Positions 25,131 to 34,259 of a DNA stretch of 64,000 nt are shown here, piece after piece. The notes under the pieces are model-generated. The model was not told the DNA's origin and did no database searches. It saw only the letters and a list, made by a program, of their open reading frames with translations. The translations under genes and the position numbers were made by a program. Location of the stretch: the NCBI GenBank assembly GCA_000721375.1, contig JOGW01000021.1, positions 240,486-304,485 on the forward strand, in the 5' to 3' direction. Source of the DNA: Streptomyces sp. NRRL B-3428 (GTDB lineage Bacteria > Actinomycetota > Actinomycetes > Streptomycetales > Streptomycetaceae). The number at the start of each line of letters is the position of its first letter. The first letter of the stretch is position 1.

Positions 25131-26468
25131 ATGCTGACCGTCCTGCGTCACCGCACCTACCGCCGGCTGTTCACCGCCCAGGTCATCGCCCTGGTCGGCA
25201 CCGGTCTGGCCACGGTCGCGCTCGGACTGCTCGCGTACGACATCGCGGGCGCCCGGGCCGGATCGGTGCTCGGTACCGCGCTCGCGATCAAGATGGCCGC
25301 GTACGTGGGGATCGCACCGGTGATCAGCGCCTTCGCCGACCGCATCCCGCGCCGGGCGCTCATGGTGGGCGCCGATCTGACCCGCGCGGCGGTCGCCCTG
25401 AGCCTGCCGTTCGTGACGCAGGTCTGGCAGGTGTACGTCCTGATCTTCGCGCTGCAGGCGGCCTCCGCGGCCTTCACTCCGACCTTCCAGGCCGTGATCC
25501 CGGAGGCGCTGCCCGAGGAGCGCGACTACACCCGGGCGCTGTCGCTCTCGCGACTGGCGTACGACCTGGAGAGTCTGTTCAGCCCGGCGCTCGCCGCCGT
25601 GCTGCTCACGTATACGACCTACAACTGGCTCTTCCTCGGTACGGTCGGCGGCTTCCTCGCCTCGGCCGTCCTGGTGGTCTCCGTCGCGCTCCCCAAGCCG
25701 GCGGCCCTGCCGCCCACCGGTGGCCTCTACGCCAAGGCCTCGGCCGGCAGCCGCCTCTTCTTCACCACGCCGAGCCTGCGCGCGCTGCTCTCCCTCGACC
25801 TCGCGGTGGCCGCCGCGAGCGCGATGGTCACCGTCAACACCGTGGTGTACGTACGCGGCCACCTCGGCCTCCCCGCGGGCGCTGTGGCCTTCGCGCTCGG
25901 TGCGTACGGGGCGGGCTCGATGGCCGTCGCGCTGCTGCTTCCGCGCGTACTGGAAAAGGCGGCCGACCGCACGGTCATGCTGACCGGCGCCCTGCTGCTC
26001 CCGCTCGTCTTCGCCGCGCTGGGTGTGATCACCGCGAGCGGGAGCGGCAGTTGGCGGTGGCCGGCCCTGCTCGGCACCTGGTCCGCGTTCGGCGCGGCCT
26101 GCTCGATGGTGCTCACGCCGACCGGCCGGCTCATCCGGCGTGCTGCCCCGCCCGAGGAACGGGCGCAGGCGTTCGCCGCGCAGTTCTCGCTGTCGCACGC
26201 CGCCTGGCTGCTGACGTATCCGCTGGCCGGGTGGCTCGGCGCGACGGCCGGGCTGCAGACGCCCGTGATCGTCCTGGGGGCGCTGGCCCTCATGGCGGCG
26301 GTGGCGGCCGCACGGATGTGGCCCGCCACCGACACCACCGCGCACGTCCACACGGAACTGGCCGCCGGACACCCGCACTTGGCGGGCGCCGACGCGGTGA
26401 GCGGTGGCGGGTGGCGGCACAGCCACTGCCCGATCCGGGACGCACGCCACCCGGCCGCCGCTCACTGA
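25131..26468 (+). CDS. MFS transporter with histidine-rich tail, probable metal exporter
   Basis: 445 residues with about 12 transmembrane helices. The loop after helix 2 reads ADRIPRRALMVGADL, the usual MFS motif A region (DR.PRR). After the last helix (about 400) there is a hydrophilic tail with eight or more histidines (HVHTELAAGHPHL, WRHSHCPIRDARHP), as in nickel/cobalt exporters of the NreB type. Divergent from a CzrA/NmtR-like sensor, so metal efflux is the best inference. GAGAGGTGA precedes the ATG at 25131; a GTG at 25122 is an alternative. Ends four bases from the convergent next gene. Confidence 0.85.
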   Translation: MLTVLRHRTYRRLFTAQVIALVGTGLATVALGLLAYDIAGARAGSVLGTALAIKMAAYVGIAPVISAFADRIPRRALMVGADLTRAAVALSLPFVTQVWQVYVLIFALQAASAAFTPTFQAVIPEALPEERDYTRALSLSRLAYDLESLFSPALAAVLLTYTTYNWLFLGTVGGFLASAVLVVSVALPKPAALPPTGGLYAKASAGSRLFFTTPSLRALLSLDLAVAAASAMVTVNTVVYVRGHLGLPAGAVAFALGAYGAGSMAVALLLPRVLEKAADRTVMLTGALLLPLVFAALGVITASGSGSWRWPALLGTWSAFGAACSMVLTPTGRLIRRAAPPEERAQAFAAQFSLSHAAWLLTYPLAGWLGATAGLQTPVIVLGALALMAAVAAARMWPATDTTAHVHTELAAGHPHLAGADAVSGGGWRHSHCPIRDARHPAAAH

Positions 26469-26472
26469 GGCG

Positions 26473-27717
26473 TCAGCGGGTGAGCGTCAACTCCCGTGCC
26501 GGCGACCGCAGATACCCGCCCCGGTCAAGCGCGGCCACCGCCCCCGCGCACACCGCTCCCGTCCCCGCGAGCACCACCCACGGCACCCACCGCACCCCGG
26601 TGTCGAACAGCGCGCCCACGCCCAGGTTCCCGGCCGCGATCGCGATCCCGGAGGCCGTGTTGTACGCCCCGTAGTACGTGGCGACAAGCCGCTCCCCGGA
26701 GAGCCTGACGACCGTGTCCATCTCGAACGGATAGAGCAGCGCACCGCCCCACGCGAGCAGTGCGGCACACAGCACCAGGGCGAGCACCCCGTACACGAAG
26801 GAACCCGCGTACAGCATGGGCAGGAACGCGACGCCCATCACCACGAGCCCCCAGGCGATCGCCCGCGGCCCGGACAGCGTCCGCTTCGCCCAGGCCGTCA
26901 GCTTCAACTGCCCGGACAGGGCGGCGAGTGCGGACACCGCGAAGACGGCGCCCGTGACAAGACCCGTCCGCTCGCCGAACAACTCCCGTGCCCGCAGCGG
27001 CAGGGCGAGATAGACCTGGAAGGCCAGGACGTACGAGCCGGACATGGCCACCGCGAACAGCAGGAACGGCCGGTTCGCCGCGATGGAGCGCCAGTCCGCG
27101 AGCACCGCACGCCAGGCCGCCTCAGTGCTGCGGTCCTTCGGCGGACGCGCGGGCAAGGCCCGCGCCTGGAGCACCGCCAGCGCGCCGAAGATCAGCGCCG
27201 AGGCCGCACACACCGCCCTGAAGTCCCAGGCGAGCAGGGCGAGTCCGGCGAGCGGACCGATCAGGATGCCCGCCTGGTAGAAGACGTTGAACGCGGCGAA
27301 GGCCTCCACCCGCCGCTCCTCGCCGGCCTCGGCCGCCAGATACGCCCGTACCGCCGGATTGAACAGTGCACCCGCGAGCCCCGTCAGCGCCGAGGCCACG
27401 AGCAGCGCGGGCAGCGTCTGCGCGAAGCCGAGCAGCGCGAACGCCACCGTCCGCAGTCCGCACCCGGCCAGGATCATCGGCTTGCATCCGTAGCGGTCGG
27501 CGAGCGACCCGCCGACCAGGAACATCCCCTGCTGCGACAGATTGCGGACGCCTAGCACCAGACCCACCGCCCAGGCGGCGAGCCCGAGGCCGTGGCCCAG
27601 ATGGTCGGCGAGATAGGGCATCAGCATGTAGAAGCCCAGGTTGATGGCGAACTGGTTGACCATCAGGAGCCGTACGGCCGGATCGAAGGATCCGACCTGC
27701 TGCAGGAGCCCCCTCAT
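26473..27717 (-). CDS. MFS transporter downstream of cysK2-like gene (Rv0849-like)
   Basis: 414 residues with about 12 hydrophobic helices. Motif A region is [16 protein letters not shown] (about 72-87). Its ATG overlaps the stop of the PLP enzyme (ATGA), so it is translationally coupled. The order lpqS-like, cysK2-like, MFS is that of the copper-responsive operon lpqS-cysK2-Rv0849 of M. tuberculosis. The substrate is unknown; export of the PLP enzyme's product is a natural guess. Confidence 0.85.
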   Translation of the reverse strand: MRGLLQQVGSFDPAVRLLMVNQFAINLGFYMLMPYLADHLGHGLGLAAWAVGLVLGVRNLSQQGMFLVGGSLADRYGCKPMILAGCGLRTVAFALLGFAQTLPALLVASALTGLAGALFNPAVRAYLAAEAGEERRVEAFAAFNVFYQAGILIGPLAGLALLAWDFRAVCAASALIFGALAVLQARALPARPPKDRSTEAAWRAVLADWRSIAANRPFLLFAVAMSGSYVLAFQVYLALPLRARELFGERTGLVTGAVFAVSALAALSGQLKLTAWAKRTLSGPRAIAWGLVVMGVAFLPMLYAGSFVYGVLALVLCAALLAWGGALLYPFEMDTVVRLSGERLVATYYGAYNTASGIAIAAGNLGVGALFDTGVRWVPWVVLAGTGAVCAGAVAALDRGGYLRSPARELTLTR

Positions 27718-28826
27718 CGGACACTGCCGACCGTACGCGCCAGCGGATCACGCACCCGGCTGCACCGCGTCCAGCCCGTCACCACGCACTCGTCGGGCGC
27801 CGCGATCTCATCCGGCTCGGACGGCGGCCCGGCGCCGAGAATCCCCTGCTCCGCACACCAGTTGTCGTTGTAGACGGTCTCCAGATAGCGATGCGGCCCG
27901 TCGGGGAACACCGCCGCGATCCGCGTCCCGGGCGCCGAGGTCCGCGCCACCCACCCCGCGACCAGCGCGACCGCGCCCACGCTCCAGCCGCCGGACGCGT
28001 AATGCGTGCGGGCCAACTGGCGGCAGGCCCACACCGCTTCACCGGGGGCCACCCAGTGCACCTCGGCGAAGGCCCCGTAGTCCACGTTCGCCGGATGGAT
28101 GCTGGAGCCGAGCCCGCGCATCAGCCGGGGCCCGGCCGGCTGGCCGAAGATCGCCGAGCCCACCGAGTCCACGCCGACCACCCGCAGACCGGGGGAGTGC
28201 TCCCGCAGCCTCTTGGCGATCCCGGCCGAGTGCCCGCCCGTGCCGACCGCCACCACCAGGGTGTCGATCCGGCCGAGCTGGGCGGTGAGTTCGGCGGCCA
28301 GGGGTGCGTAGGCCGCGACGTTGTCCGGATTGCTGTACTGGTCAGGGCAGTACGAGCCCGGGGTGGCGGCGAGCAGTTCGGCCACCCGGATCCGCCGGGC
28401 CTCCTGCCAGCCGCCCGTCGGATGCGGCAGCTCCACCGTGTCGACCCGTGCGCCGAGCGAGGTGAGCAGCCGCATCATCGCCGGCTCCATACCCGGATCG
28501 GACACGACGGTCACCGGATGCCCGTAGTGGAGACCGGCCAGCGCGAGCCCGAGCCCGAGCGTGCCGCTGGAGGACTCGACGACCGGCGCACCCGGCCGCA
28601 GCTCACCGCGCCGCCGGGCCTCGCGGATCATGTGCAGACCCGGACGGTCCTTGATCCCGCCGGGGTTGGCGCCTTCGAGCTTTGCGAAGAACCCGCGCCC
28701 GTGCGGCGCGAAGGGCCGGTCGATCCACAGGACCGGGGTGTTGCCGACCAGTTGGGCGGGGCGGCGGGCGACCGCGGGCAGGTGGAGCAGCTTGGGCAGT
28801 TCATGGACGAGGTGCAGGGATTTCAT
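27714..28826 (-). CDS. PLP-dependent cysteine synthase family enzyme, CysK2-like
   Basis: 370 residues. Fold-type II PLP enzyme: [11 protein letters not shown] start of the domain, PLP-binding Lys in [10 protein letters not shown] (one Ser shorter than the usual NPGGSIKDR), [16 protein letters not shown] substrate loop, and the phosphate-binding [16 protein letters not shown]. The C-terminal 60 residues extend beyond CysK and contain [12 protein letters not shown]. Length fits mycobacterial CysK2 (S-sulfocysteine-forming) better than CysK or CysM. ATG with AGGAG nine bases upstream. Exact reaction is uncertain. Confidence 0.82.
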   Translation of the reverse strand: MKSLHLVHELPKLLHLPAVARRPAQLVGNTPVLWIDRPFAPHGRGFFAKLEGANPGGIKDRPGLHMIREARRRGELRPGAPVVESSSGTLGLGLALAGLHYGHPVTVVSDPGMEPAMMRLLTSLGARVDTVELPHPTGGWQEARRIRVAELLAATPGSYCPDQYSNPDNVAAYAPLAAELTAQLGRIDTLVVAVGTGGHSAGIAKRLREHSPGLRVVGVDSVGSAIFGQPAGPRLMRGLGSSIHPANVDYGAFAEVHWVAPGEAVWACRQLARTHYASGGWSVGAVALVAGWVARTSAPGTRIAAVFPDGPHRYLETVYNDNWCAEQGILGAGPPSEPDEIAAPDECVVTGWTRCSRVRDPLARTVGSVR

Positions 28827-28925
28827 GGCGTACGGCTCCTACGCGCTCCGGCCGCGCGGCGGCTGTCGGGCACGGGATAGGCAGTTCAGGGACGCGGACG
28901 CACCACGGGTGGGTGCGCGCCGCGC

Positions 28926-29351
28926 CTACTGCCGCCAGACGCAGAGCAGGGACCGCTCGTCGCCATGGCCCGGCGGCCCCGCGCGGCCCTCGTCCTGGCG
29001 GGCCGGCTGCGTACGGGCCGATGCGGACGCGAGGGGGAGCAGAGCGGGCAGTTCGGGCGCTGCGAGTTCCTGCGCGCCCGGATCGCGCGGGCGGTCCACC
29101 GAGTGGTCGACGTGCTCGCCGGAGTCGTGGTCATGCACAGGATCCGGTACGACCGTGGGCTGTTCGGGGGCCGCCGCGTGCTGCTGCGGCGGGCACACGG
29201 CCACGATCCCGGCATGCGATCCGGACCCGGAGTACGGGGCGCTGTGCGCGGCGCTCGCGAGATGCGCGGTGATGAGCACGGCGAGCAGGGGCACGAGAAC
29301 GAGCCGGCCCCGCCGCATCGCCTGCGCAAGGGCCCGCCACGACTCGATCAT
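28926..29351 (-). CDS. His-rich membrane-anchored or secreted protein, LpqS-like
   Basis: 141 residues. N-terminal signal/anchor helix (about 14-34: GRLVLVPLLAVLITAHLAS), no lipobox, then a His/Asp-rich external part (PPQQHAAAPEQ, HDHDSGEHVDHSVD) and a conserved-looking end RSLLCVWRQ with a single Cys. Layout and position upstream of a CysK2/MFS pair match LpqS of mycobacteria, a copper-inducible protein ending in a similar Cys/Arg motif; the pairing is by recall and synteny. A good promoter overlaps its start and no ribosome-binding site is present, so it is likely leaderless. Confidence 0.65.
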   Translation of the reverse strand: MIESWRALAQAMRRGRLVLVPLLAVLITAHLASAAHSAPYSGSGSHAGIVAVCPPQQHAAAPEQPTVVPDPVHDHDSGEHVDHSVDRPRDPGAQELAAPELPALLPLASASARTQPARQDEGRAGPPGHGDERSLLCVWRQ

Positions 29352-29357
29352 GCACTG

Positions 29358-29388
29358 ATCGTAAGTGGGGTGTTACGTGCCGTCACGT
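29358..29388 (-). promoter_or_regulatory. Promoter with overlapping inverted repeat, lpqS-like operon
   Basis: Minus strand: GTGACG (29386-29381), 17 bases, TACGAT (29363-29358), then six bases to the ATG. The -35 is inside the inverted repeat ACGTG-ACGG-CACGT (29388-29375), a candidate repressor site. Confidence 0.6.
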
Positions 29389-29460
29389 TTGCCGGGTGCC
29401 GGATCGCCCGTACGGGAACCCTGGTACTGGTGTTCCCCTCGCGTGCAGGACCCCCAAGCC

Positions 29461-30021
29461 TCAGGCGGGCATGCCGAAGTCGGCCTCCTCGGCCGTCACG
29501 GTCCCGGCCGAACGCCCCGGCGCCGACTGGCCCTTCCAGTACAGATTCGTGTGCGCGATGACCTGCTCCGGCGGCGGCGCACCCCAGGGCGTCAGATCCT
29601 CGGTGGTGTGGGCGTCGCTGACCAGGAACACGTCGTATCCCCGGGCGACCGCGCCGTGCAGGGTCGAGCGGATGCACATGTCGGTCTGCGCACCCGCGAC
29701 GAAGAGCCGCCCGACCCCGAGCCCCGACAGCACGGCCTCAAGTGAGGTGTCCTCGAAGGAGTCCCCGTAGGTCTTCGGGACCACGGTCTCGTCGGCCGCC
29801 GGAACGAGCTCGGACACGATCTGCCAGGCCTCGCTCCCCTTCACCATCTCCTCGTCGGAGTGCTGCACCCACACCACGGGCACCTGCTCGCGCCGCGCGC
29901 GCTCGACGAGCGAGGCGATGGTCGCGACCACGGCATCGCGCTGATACGTCTGCCCGACGGAGCCGTTCTGCACATCGATGACGACGAGTGCGGTGCCGGT
30001 GCGATTCTCCAAGGTGCTCAT
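29461..30021 (-). CDS. Isochorismatase-family cysteine hydrolase
   Basis: 186 residues. Conserved motifs: ALVVIDVQNG with the catalytic Asp (about residue 16), PKTYGDSFEDTSLEAVL, and the nucleophile Cys in VAGAQTDMCIRSTLHGAVARGYD (split by the preceding cis-peptide Ala-Gln). Related to nicotinamidases and other small amidohydrolases; the substrate is unknown. AAGGGGAGG precedes the ATG. Its stop is 110 bases from the lpqS-like gene but that gene has its own promoter. Confidence 0.9.
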   Translation of the reverse strand: MSTLENRTGTALVVIDVQNGSVGQTYQRDAVVATIASLVERARREQVPVVWVQHSDEEMVKGSEAWQIVSELVPAADETVVPKTYGDSFEDTSLEAVLSGLGVGRLFVAGAQTDMCIRSTLHGAVARGYDVFLVSDAHTTEDLTPWGAPPPEQVIAHTNLYWKGQSAPGRSAGTVTAEEADFGMPA

Positions 30022-30106
30022 GGGCCTCCCCTTGTCTCCACGATGTCCCTGCGCACGCTAACCCCGCGCACTGACAATCAGGTCGCAAACGAGGCGCCCG
30101 GCGTCC

Positions 30107-30112
30107 TAACCT
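30107..30112 (+). promoter_or_regulatory. -10 box of leaderless acetyltransferase gene
   Basis: TAACCT, seven bases before the ATG at 30120; no ribosome-binding site. Confidence 0.45.
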
Positions 30113-30119
30113 CGCGCGC

Positions 30120-30719
30120 ATGACGTCATACGAAGCCGCCGCCCCGCAGGACTCCGAGGCCCAACTGCCGTTCGTGATCCGCCCGGAGACCGCCGCCGAC
30201 CACGAGGCCGTACGCGAGGTGCACGCCCGCGCCTTCGGGGACGGCGAGCGGGTGCCCGGCCTGGTGGCGGCGCTGCGCGTCGCGCGGGCCCCGCTCGCAC
30301 CGATGTCGTACGTGGCCACCGTCGACGGCCGGGTGGCCGGCCACGTCATGATGAGCGCGTCCCGGCTGGACGCCCCGCGCCGGATCGTCGACGTCCTTTC
30401 CCTGTCGCCGCTGGGCGTACTGCCGGAGTTCCAGCGCCGGGGCATCGGCACGGGCCTCATCGCGTACGCCCTCGCAGCAGCCGACGAACAGGGCATCCCA
30501 CTGGTCTTCCTCGAGGGCTCCCCGCACTACTACGCGACCCGCGGCTTCGCCCCCGCCGTCCCCCTCGGCTTCCGCTCCCCGTCCCTGCGTATCCCCGAAC
30601 CGGCCTTCCAGGTCGCGCAGTTGTCGGCCCACGAGCCGTGGATGACCGGCACCTTCGTCTACTCGGACCCGTTCTGGGCGCTGGACTGCGTAGGACTGCG
30701 CGAGGACTCGCAGGCGTGA
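30120..30719 (+). CDS. GNAT family N-acetyltransferase
   Basis: 199 residues. GNAT fold with IRPETAADHEAVREVHARAF at the N-terminus, the acetyl-CoA loop LGVLPEFQRRGIGTGLIAYAL (Q-R-R-G-I-G) at about 100-120, and LEGSPHYYATRGF before the C-terminal strands. It resembles the 'predicted N-acetyltransferase YhbS' group. The acceptor is unknown. Divergent from the isochorismatase gene. Confidence 0.9.
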   Translation: MTSYEAAAPQDSEAQLPFVIRPETAADHEAVREVHARAFGDGERVPGLVAALRVARAPLAPMSYVATVDGRVAGHVMMSASRLDAPRRIVDVLSLSPLGVLPEFQRRGIGTGLIAYALAAADEQGIPLVFLEGSPHYYATRGFAPAVPLGFRSPSLRIPEPAFQVAQLSAHEPWMTGTFVYSDPFWALDCVGLREDSQA

Positions 30720-30728
30720 GGCCCGCGG

Positions 30729-31775
30729 CTACCCGTGCAGTTCGACCGAGATGTGCGGGGCCAGCGCACGGAGGAAGTCGGGGGCGTCGAACATGTCCCC
30801 GGCGGAGGCGACACCCACGGTCCTGGTCCGGCCGGTGAGGATACGGGCGACGGCCTCGACGACCAGCGGTGCGGTGACGGCGTAGATGTCCTGGCCCGTG
30901 GCCACGGCCCGGCGTTCGGCGCCCTTGGAGCGTACGACCACATCGACGAGGAAGGTCTGCGCGGACCGCCCGTCCGCCTCGACCGCGCTGGGCGTCGGCG
31001 CGTCCGGGTTCACCACGCCACCGGCCGCCTCGACGCTCATGTACGTACGGACTTCGGGGATACGCAGATGGCTGGGCAGGGTGACGACATCGGCCATGGT
31101 GAACTCCCCGATGACGGCCCGGGGCCCCATCGGCTCGGGGAACTCCCACTTGAGGGTGGGCAGTTCCTCGCCGTGGTACTCCAACCGACCCTCGCGGAAA
31201 CGGACTCGGCGACCGCCGCGCCGCTCGACCGACACCTTGCCCGCGATCCGTGTGCCCTCGGTGGGGTCCCACTGGTTCAGGCCGTACGCGATATGCGCCT
31301 CGTCCGCCTCGGTCCAGTCGCCCATCGCCGCGGTGGCGAGCAGGTCGCCGAGCCCGCCGTAGAAGGCCATCGCGGGGACGACTGCCACACCCGCCGCCCG
31401 GGCCCGCTCCTTGAACTGGGCGAACGTATCGGCGTTGGCCTCGATCTCGGCCGCCACATCGAGGTACGGGATCGAGGCCCGCAACGCCGCCTCGATCACC
31501 GGGGCGGCCGTCGTGGCGAAGGGGCCCGCCGCGTTGATGACGGCCGCGGAGCCGGCGAGCGCGCGGTCCAGCGCCGCAGGGTCGTCGACGGACGCGGGGC
31601 GCACGTCGAGACCGGGATACGCCTCGGCCAGCGACTCCAGCTTCCCGGCGTCACGCCCGGCGAGCACCGGGACGAACCCGCGCTCCAACAGGTGCGCCAC
31701 CAGGAACCGGCCGGTGTGCCCGTACGCGCCGTACACCGTTACCGCCTGCCCCGTCACTGCCTGTCCTGCCGCCAT
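30729..31775 (-). CDS. Saccharopine dehydrogenase-like NAD(P)-binding protein
   Basis: 348 residues. N-terminal Rossmann fold with VTVYGAYGHTGRFLVAHLL (about 12-30), LAGRD, and the INAAGPFATTAAPVIEAAL strand-turn typical of saccharopine dehydrogenase NADP-binding and trans-acting enoyl-reductase families. No lysine-pathway context, so the substrate is unknown. GGGAGAGAAG precedes the ATG. Divergent from a GlxA/AraC regulator that probably controls it. Confidence 0.85.
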   Translation of the reverse strand: MAAGQAVTGQAVTVYGAYGHTGRFLVAHLLERGFVPVLAGRDAGKLESLAEAYPGLDVRPASVDDPAALDRALAGSAAVINAAGPFATTAAPVIEAALRASIPYLDVAAEIEANADTFAQFKERARAAGVAVVPAMAFYGGLGDLLATAAMGDWTEADEAHIAYGLNQWDPTEGTRIAGKVSVERRGGRRVRFREGRLEYHGEELPTLKWEFPEPMGPRAVIGEFTMADVVTLPSHLRIPEVRTYMSVEAAGGVVNPDAPTPSAVEADGRSAQTFLVDVVVRSKGAERRAVATGQDIYAVTAPLVVEAVARILTGRTRTVGVASAGDMFDAPDFLRALAPHISVELHG

Positions 31776-31884
31776 GACTTCTCTCCCGTGTCCGTACTCG
31801 GCCTGCTGTCCGCTGTTCTTCCGACTGAGACCATCCTGCGACTGTTGAATGGATAACCGTCAGTGTCTGGAACGACATGCCCCG

Positions 31885-31890
31885 TACAAT
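31885..31890 (+). promoter_or_regulatory. -10 box of leaderless GlxA-type regulator
   Basis: TACAAT, seven bases before the ATG at 31898, with no ribosome-binding site. This is the argument for starting translation at 31898 rather than 31877. Confidence 0.5.
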
Positions 31891-31897
31891 TTCGGAC

Positions 31898-32878
31898 ATG
31901 GAATCCGTCGCGCTCCCGCAGCTGAAATCCGTGGCCCTGGCAGTCACCGACGGAATGCTGCACTTCGAACTCTCCGTGGCCCTCGAGGTCTTCGGCCCGG
32001 CCCCGGCCGCGGTCACCGGACCCTGGTACGACCTGTCGGTCTGCGGCCCGGGCGCGGTGCGGTTCGGCGCGTTCAGCCTCGACCCCGACCACGGCCTCGA
32101 CCGGCTGAAGGACGCCGACACGGTGATCGTCCCCGGCTGGGCGGACGTGGACGTACCCCCGCCCGCCGAACTGGTCGAGGCGGTACGCGCGGCTTACGAC
32201 GCGGGCGCGCGCATCGTGTCCCTGTGCACGGGTGCGTTCGTCCTGGCCGAGGCCGGCCTCCTGGACGGCCTGCGGGCCACCACGCACTGGGCGCACACCG
32301 AAGTCCTCGCCGCCCGCCACCCCGAGGTGGAGGTCGACCCGGACGTCCTCTACGTGGACAACGGCCGGGTGCTCACTTCCGCGGGCAAGGCCGCGGCACT
32401 TGACCTGTGCCTGCACCTGATCCGCCTGGACCACGGCACCTCGGTCGTCAACACGGTCGCCCGCCGCCTGGTCGTCCCGCCCCACCGCTCGGGCGGCCAG
32501 GCCCAGTTCGTCTCCGCCCCCGTACCGGCCCAGGACGACCACCCTCTGACCGCCCTCTTCCCCTGGGTCATCGAACGCCTCGACCAGCCCCTGACCGTCG
32601 AGGACCTGGCCCGCCGGGCCGGCATGAGCTCACGCCATCTGAGCCGCCACTTCCGCGCGGCCACCGGCACCACGCCCCTGCAGTGGCTGCTCGCCCAGCG
32701 CATCCGCCACGCGCAGGAGCTCCTGGAGCGTACGGACGATCCCGTCGACACCATCGCCACGGCGACGGGCATGGGCACCGCCACCACCCTGCGCCGCCAC
32801 TTCAACCGCACGCTCGGCGTCCCTCCGGACAGCTACCGCCGTACGTTCCGGGATCTTGCCGGCGGCCCACAGGGGTGA
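31898..32878 (+). CDS. GlxA family AraC-type transcriptional regulator
   Basis: 326 residues. N-terminal DJ-1/PfpI-like domain (about 10-180) with VIVPGWADVD and the nucleophile-elbow Cys in IVSLCTGAFVLAEAGLLDG; the C-terminal AraC domain (about 220-320) has two helix-turn-helix units (LTVEDLARRAGMSSRHLSR and PVDTIATATGMGTATTLRR, closing FNRTLGVPPDSYRRTF). The ATG at 31877 would add seven residues. Likely activator or repressor of the divergent dehydrogenase, with a small-molecule signal sensed by the DJ-1-like domain. Confidence 0.92.
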   Translation: MESVALPQLKSVALAVTDGMLHFELSVALEVFGPAPAAVTGPWYDLSVCGPGAVRFGAFSLDPDHGLDRLKDADTVIVPGWADVDVPPPAELVEAVRAAYDAGARIVSLCTGAFVLAEAGLLDGLRATTHWAHTEVLAARHPEVEVDPDVLYVDNGRVLTSAGKAAALDLCLHLIRLDHGTSVVNTVARRLVVPPHRSGGQAQFVSAPVPAQDDHPLTALFPWVIERLDQPLTVEDLARRAGMSSRHLSRHFRAATGTTPLQWLLAQRIRHAQELLERTDDPVDTIATATGMGTATTLRRHFNRTLGVPPDSYRRTFRDLAGGPQG

Positions 32879-32896
32879 GTGTCGCCGCGCGGCCCG

Positions 32897-33361
32897 TCAG
32901 GCGGCCGGATCCTCGGTCGCCATCAGAGCGGACCCGGTGAGGCGGAGCGCGGGATCGGCCGCCGCGCTCATCAGCCGGGCGGCCGCGCCGGCCTCGCTGC
33001 CCGGCGGGACCACGAACAGGTCCCAGCGGCGCGAACGGTGCGAGAAGAGCCGGATGGTGTACGGGTCGAGGCCGGACGTGTACCAGGTGGCCAGGACCGT
33101 GTGGTCCGTCACCGGCAGCGTGTGCGGATCCGTGGCCCAGCTCCCACGATGGGACGCTATGCGGGTCACCCGTCCATGGGTGGTGTCGAACACGTCGAGG
33201 AGCGCGGTGAGTTCGACCACCAGGTCGTCCGTACGGGGCCACCAGCCGCCGCACACCGGCCCCGCCGGGAAGGTCGGCGGGCGCAGGGCGAGCCGGGCGG
33301 GCGGATAGGACGTGGGTGGCCCTGTGCCGGGCGAACTGGTGCGGGTGGTCGGTGCGTTCAT
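32897..33361 (-). CDS. DUF5994 family protein, copy 1
   Basis: 154 residues. Core pattern of the family: LALRPPTFPAGPVCGGWWPR, a DDLVVELTALLD helix, RVTRIASHRGSW, then VTDHTVLATWYTSGLDPYTIRLF and RWDLFVVPPGSEAGAAARLM. Cytoplasmic, no known function; in Streptomyces these proteins cluster with ANTAR and STAS proteins, as here. One of three paralogues in 6 kb. GAAGAGGGG precedes the ATG at 33361. Confidence 0.8.
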   Translation of the reverse strand: MNAPTTRTSSPGTGPPTSYPPARLALRPPTFPAGPVCGGWWPRTDDLVVELTALLDVFDTTHGRVTRIASHRGSWATDPHTLPVTDHTVLATWYTSGLDPYTIRLFSHRSRRWDLFVVPPGSEAGAAARLMSAAADPALRLTGSALMATEDPAA

Positions 33362-33750
33362 GACGCACGCCCCTCTTCGGGCCGCCGGGAGCGGAGCCCT
33401 GTGTCGTGTGCGCCGGACGCGACGTCGAGCGGAGTCGGCGTACGAGGAGCCTCCGGTGGTCCCAGCGTACGGCCGGGGCCGATATCCGTCGGGCAGGAGT
33501 ACGGTGAAGCAAGCGAGGGCTTTCCTCCACCGTGCACGACCACGCTGGATCACCTTCCCTCGCCGTCCTCTCAGGGGCAGCCCCCGACCCCGGCCGCGCC
33601 GTTCGCATCCAGGCCGAGGAGTCGGCGCGTGCGCCCATTTGCTGATCGCCACAACGCCTCGACCGCGACGGGGTGTCACACCGTGCACCACGCCGCCGGT
33701 GCCTGCAAGGACCCCCCGCACCCGCAAGGCAGCCGGCAGGAGCCGCACCC
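33362..33750. other. Divergent intergenic region between two DUF5994 genes
   Basis: 389 bases without a credible gene. It must hold the promoters of both DUF5994 copies; no clear -10/-35 pair or inverted repeat stands out. Confidence 0.4.
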
Positions 33751-34185
33751 ATGACGCTCGCACCGCACCCCCCGTCGCCCTCGTCGCCCACGTCTTCGTC
33801 GTCCTCCTCGCCACCGCTGCTCCGGCTGCGCCTGGCGTCCCCCGCCGGCCGGCCCCGCGCCATCGACGGGGCGTGGTGGCCGTACTCGTACGACCTGCTC
33901 GCCGAACTCCCCGTACTCCTTGCCGGGTTGCCCCGCACCTGGGGGCACATCGCCGGTGTCCTCCTGAACGACACGCTGTGGCCGCCGACGCCGAGCCGGA
34001 TGTTCGTCGCCGGCCAGGTCGTCCGGCTGCGCAGAACACCTCGGACCGACACCCTGCACACCGTTGTCCTCATCGCCCCCGGCCAGGGGCGCTGGGACCT
34101 CCTCGTCATCCCTCCTGAGACGGCGGGCGGTGACGCGGCTCCGCTCATGGAGCGGGCGGTCGCGGCGGTCGGCGCACGTCGTTGA
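33751..34185 (+). CDS. DUF5994 family protein, copy 2
   Basis: 144 residues. Ser/Pro-rich N-terminus (15 of the first 22 residues), then the family core: LRLRLASPAGRPRAIDGAWW, DLLAELPVLLAGL, WGHIAGVLLNDTLW, QVVRLRRTPRTDTLHTVVLI and GRWDLLVIPPETAGGDAAPLM. Compared with copies 1 and 3 the C-terminus is short. AGGAG lies ten bases before the ATG. Confidence 0.78.
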   Translation: MTLAPHPPSPSSPTSSSSSSPPLLRLRLASPAGRPRAIDGAWWPYSYDLLAELPVLLAGLPRTWGHIAGVLLNDTLWPPTPSRMFVAGQVVRLRRTPRTDTLHTVVLIAPGQGRWDLLVIPPETAGGDAAPLMERAVAAVGARR

Positions 34186-34259
34186 GCCGGCCCGGCCGCA
34201 CGATGCCCGTGAGCGGCACTCTTCGCCCGAACTTCCGTGTCCGGAAAGGAGGTTGCGGT

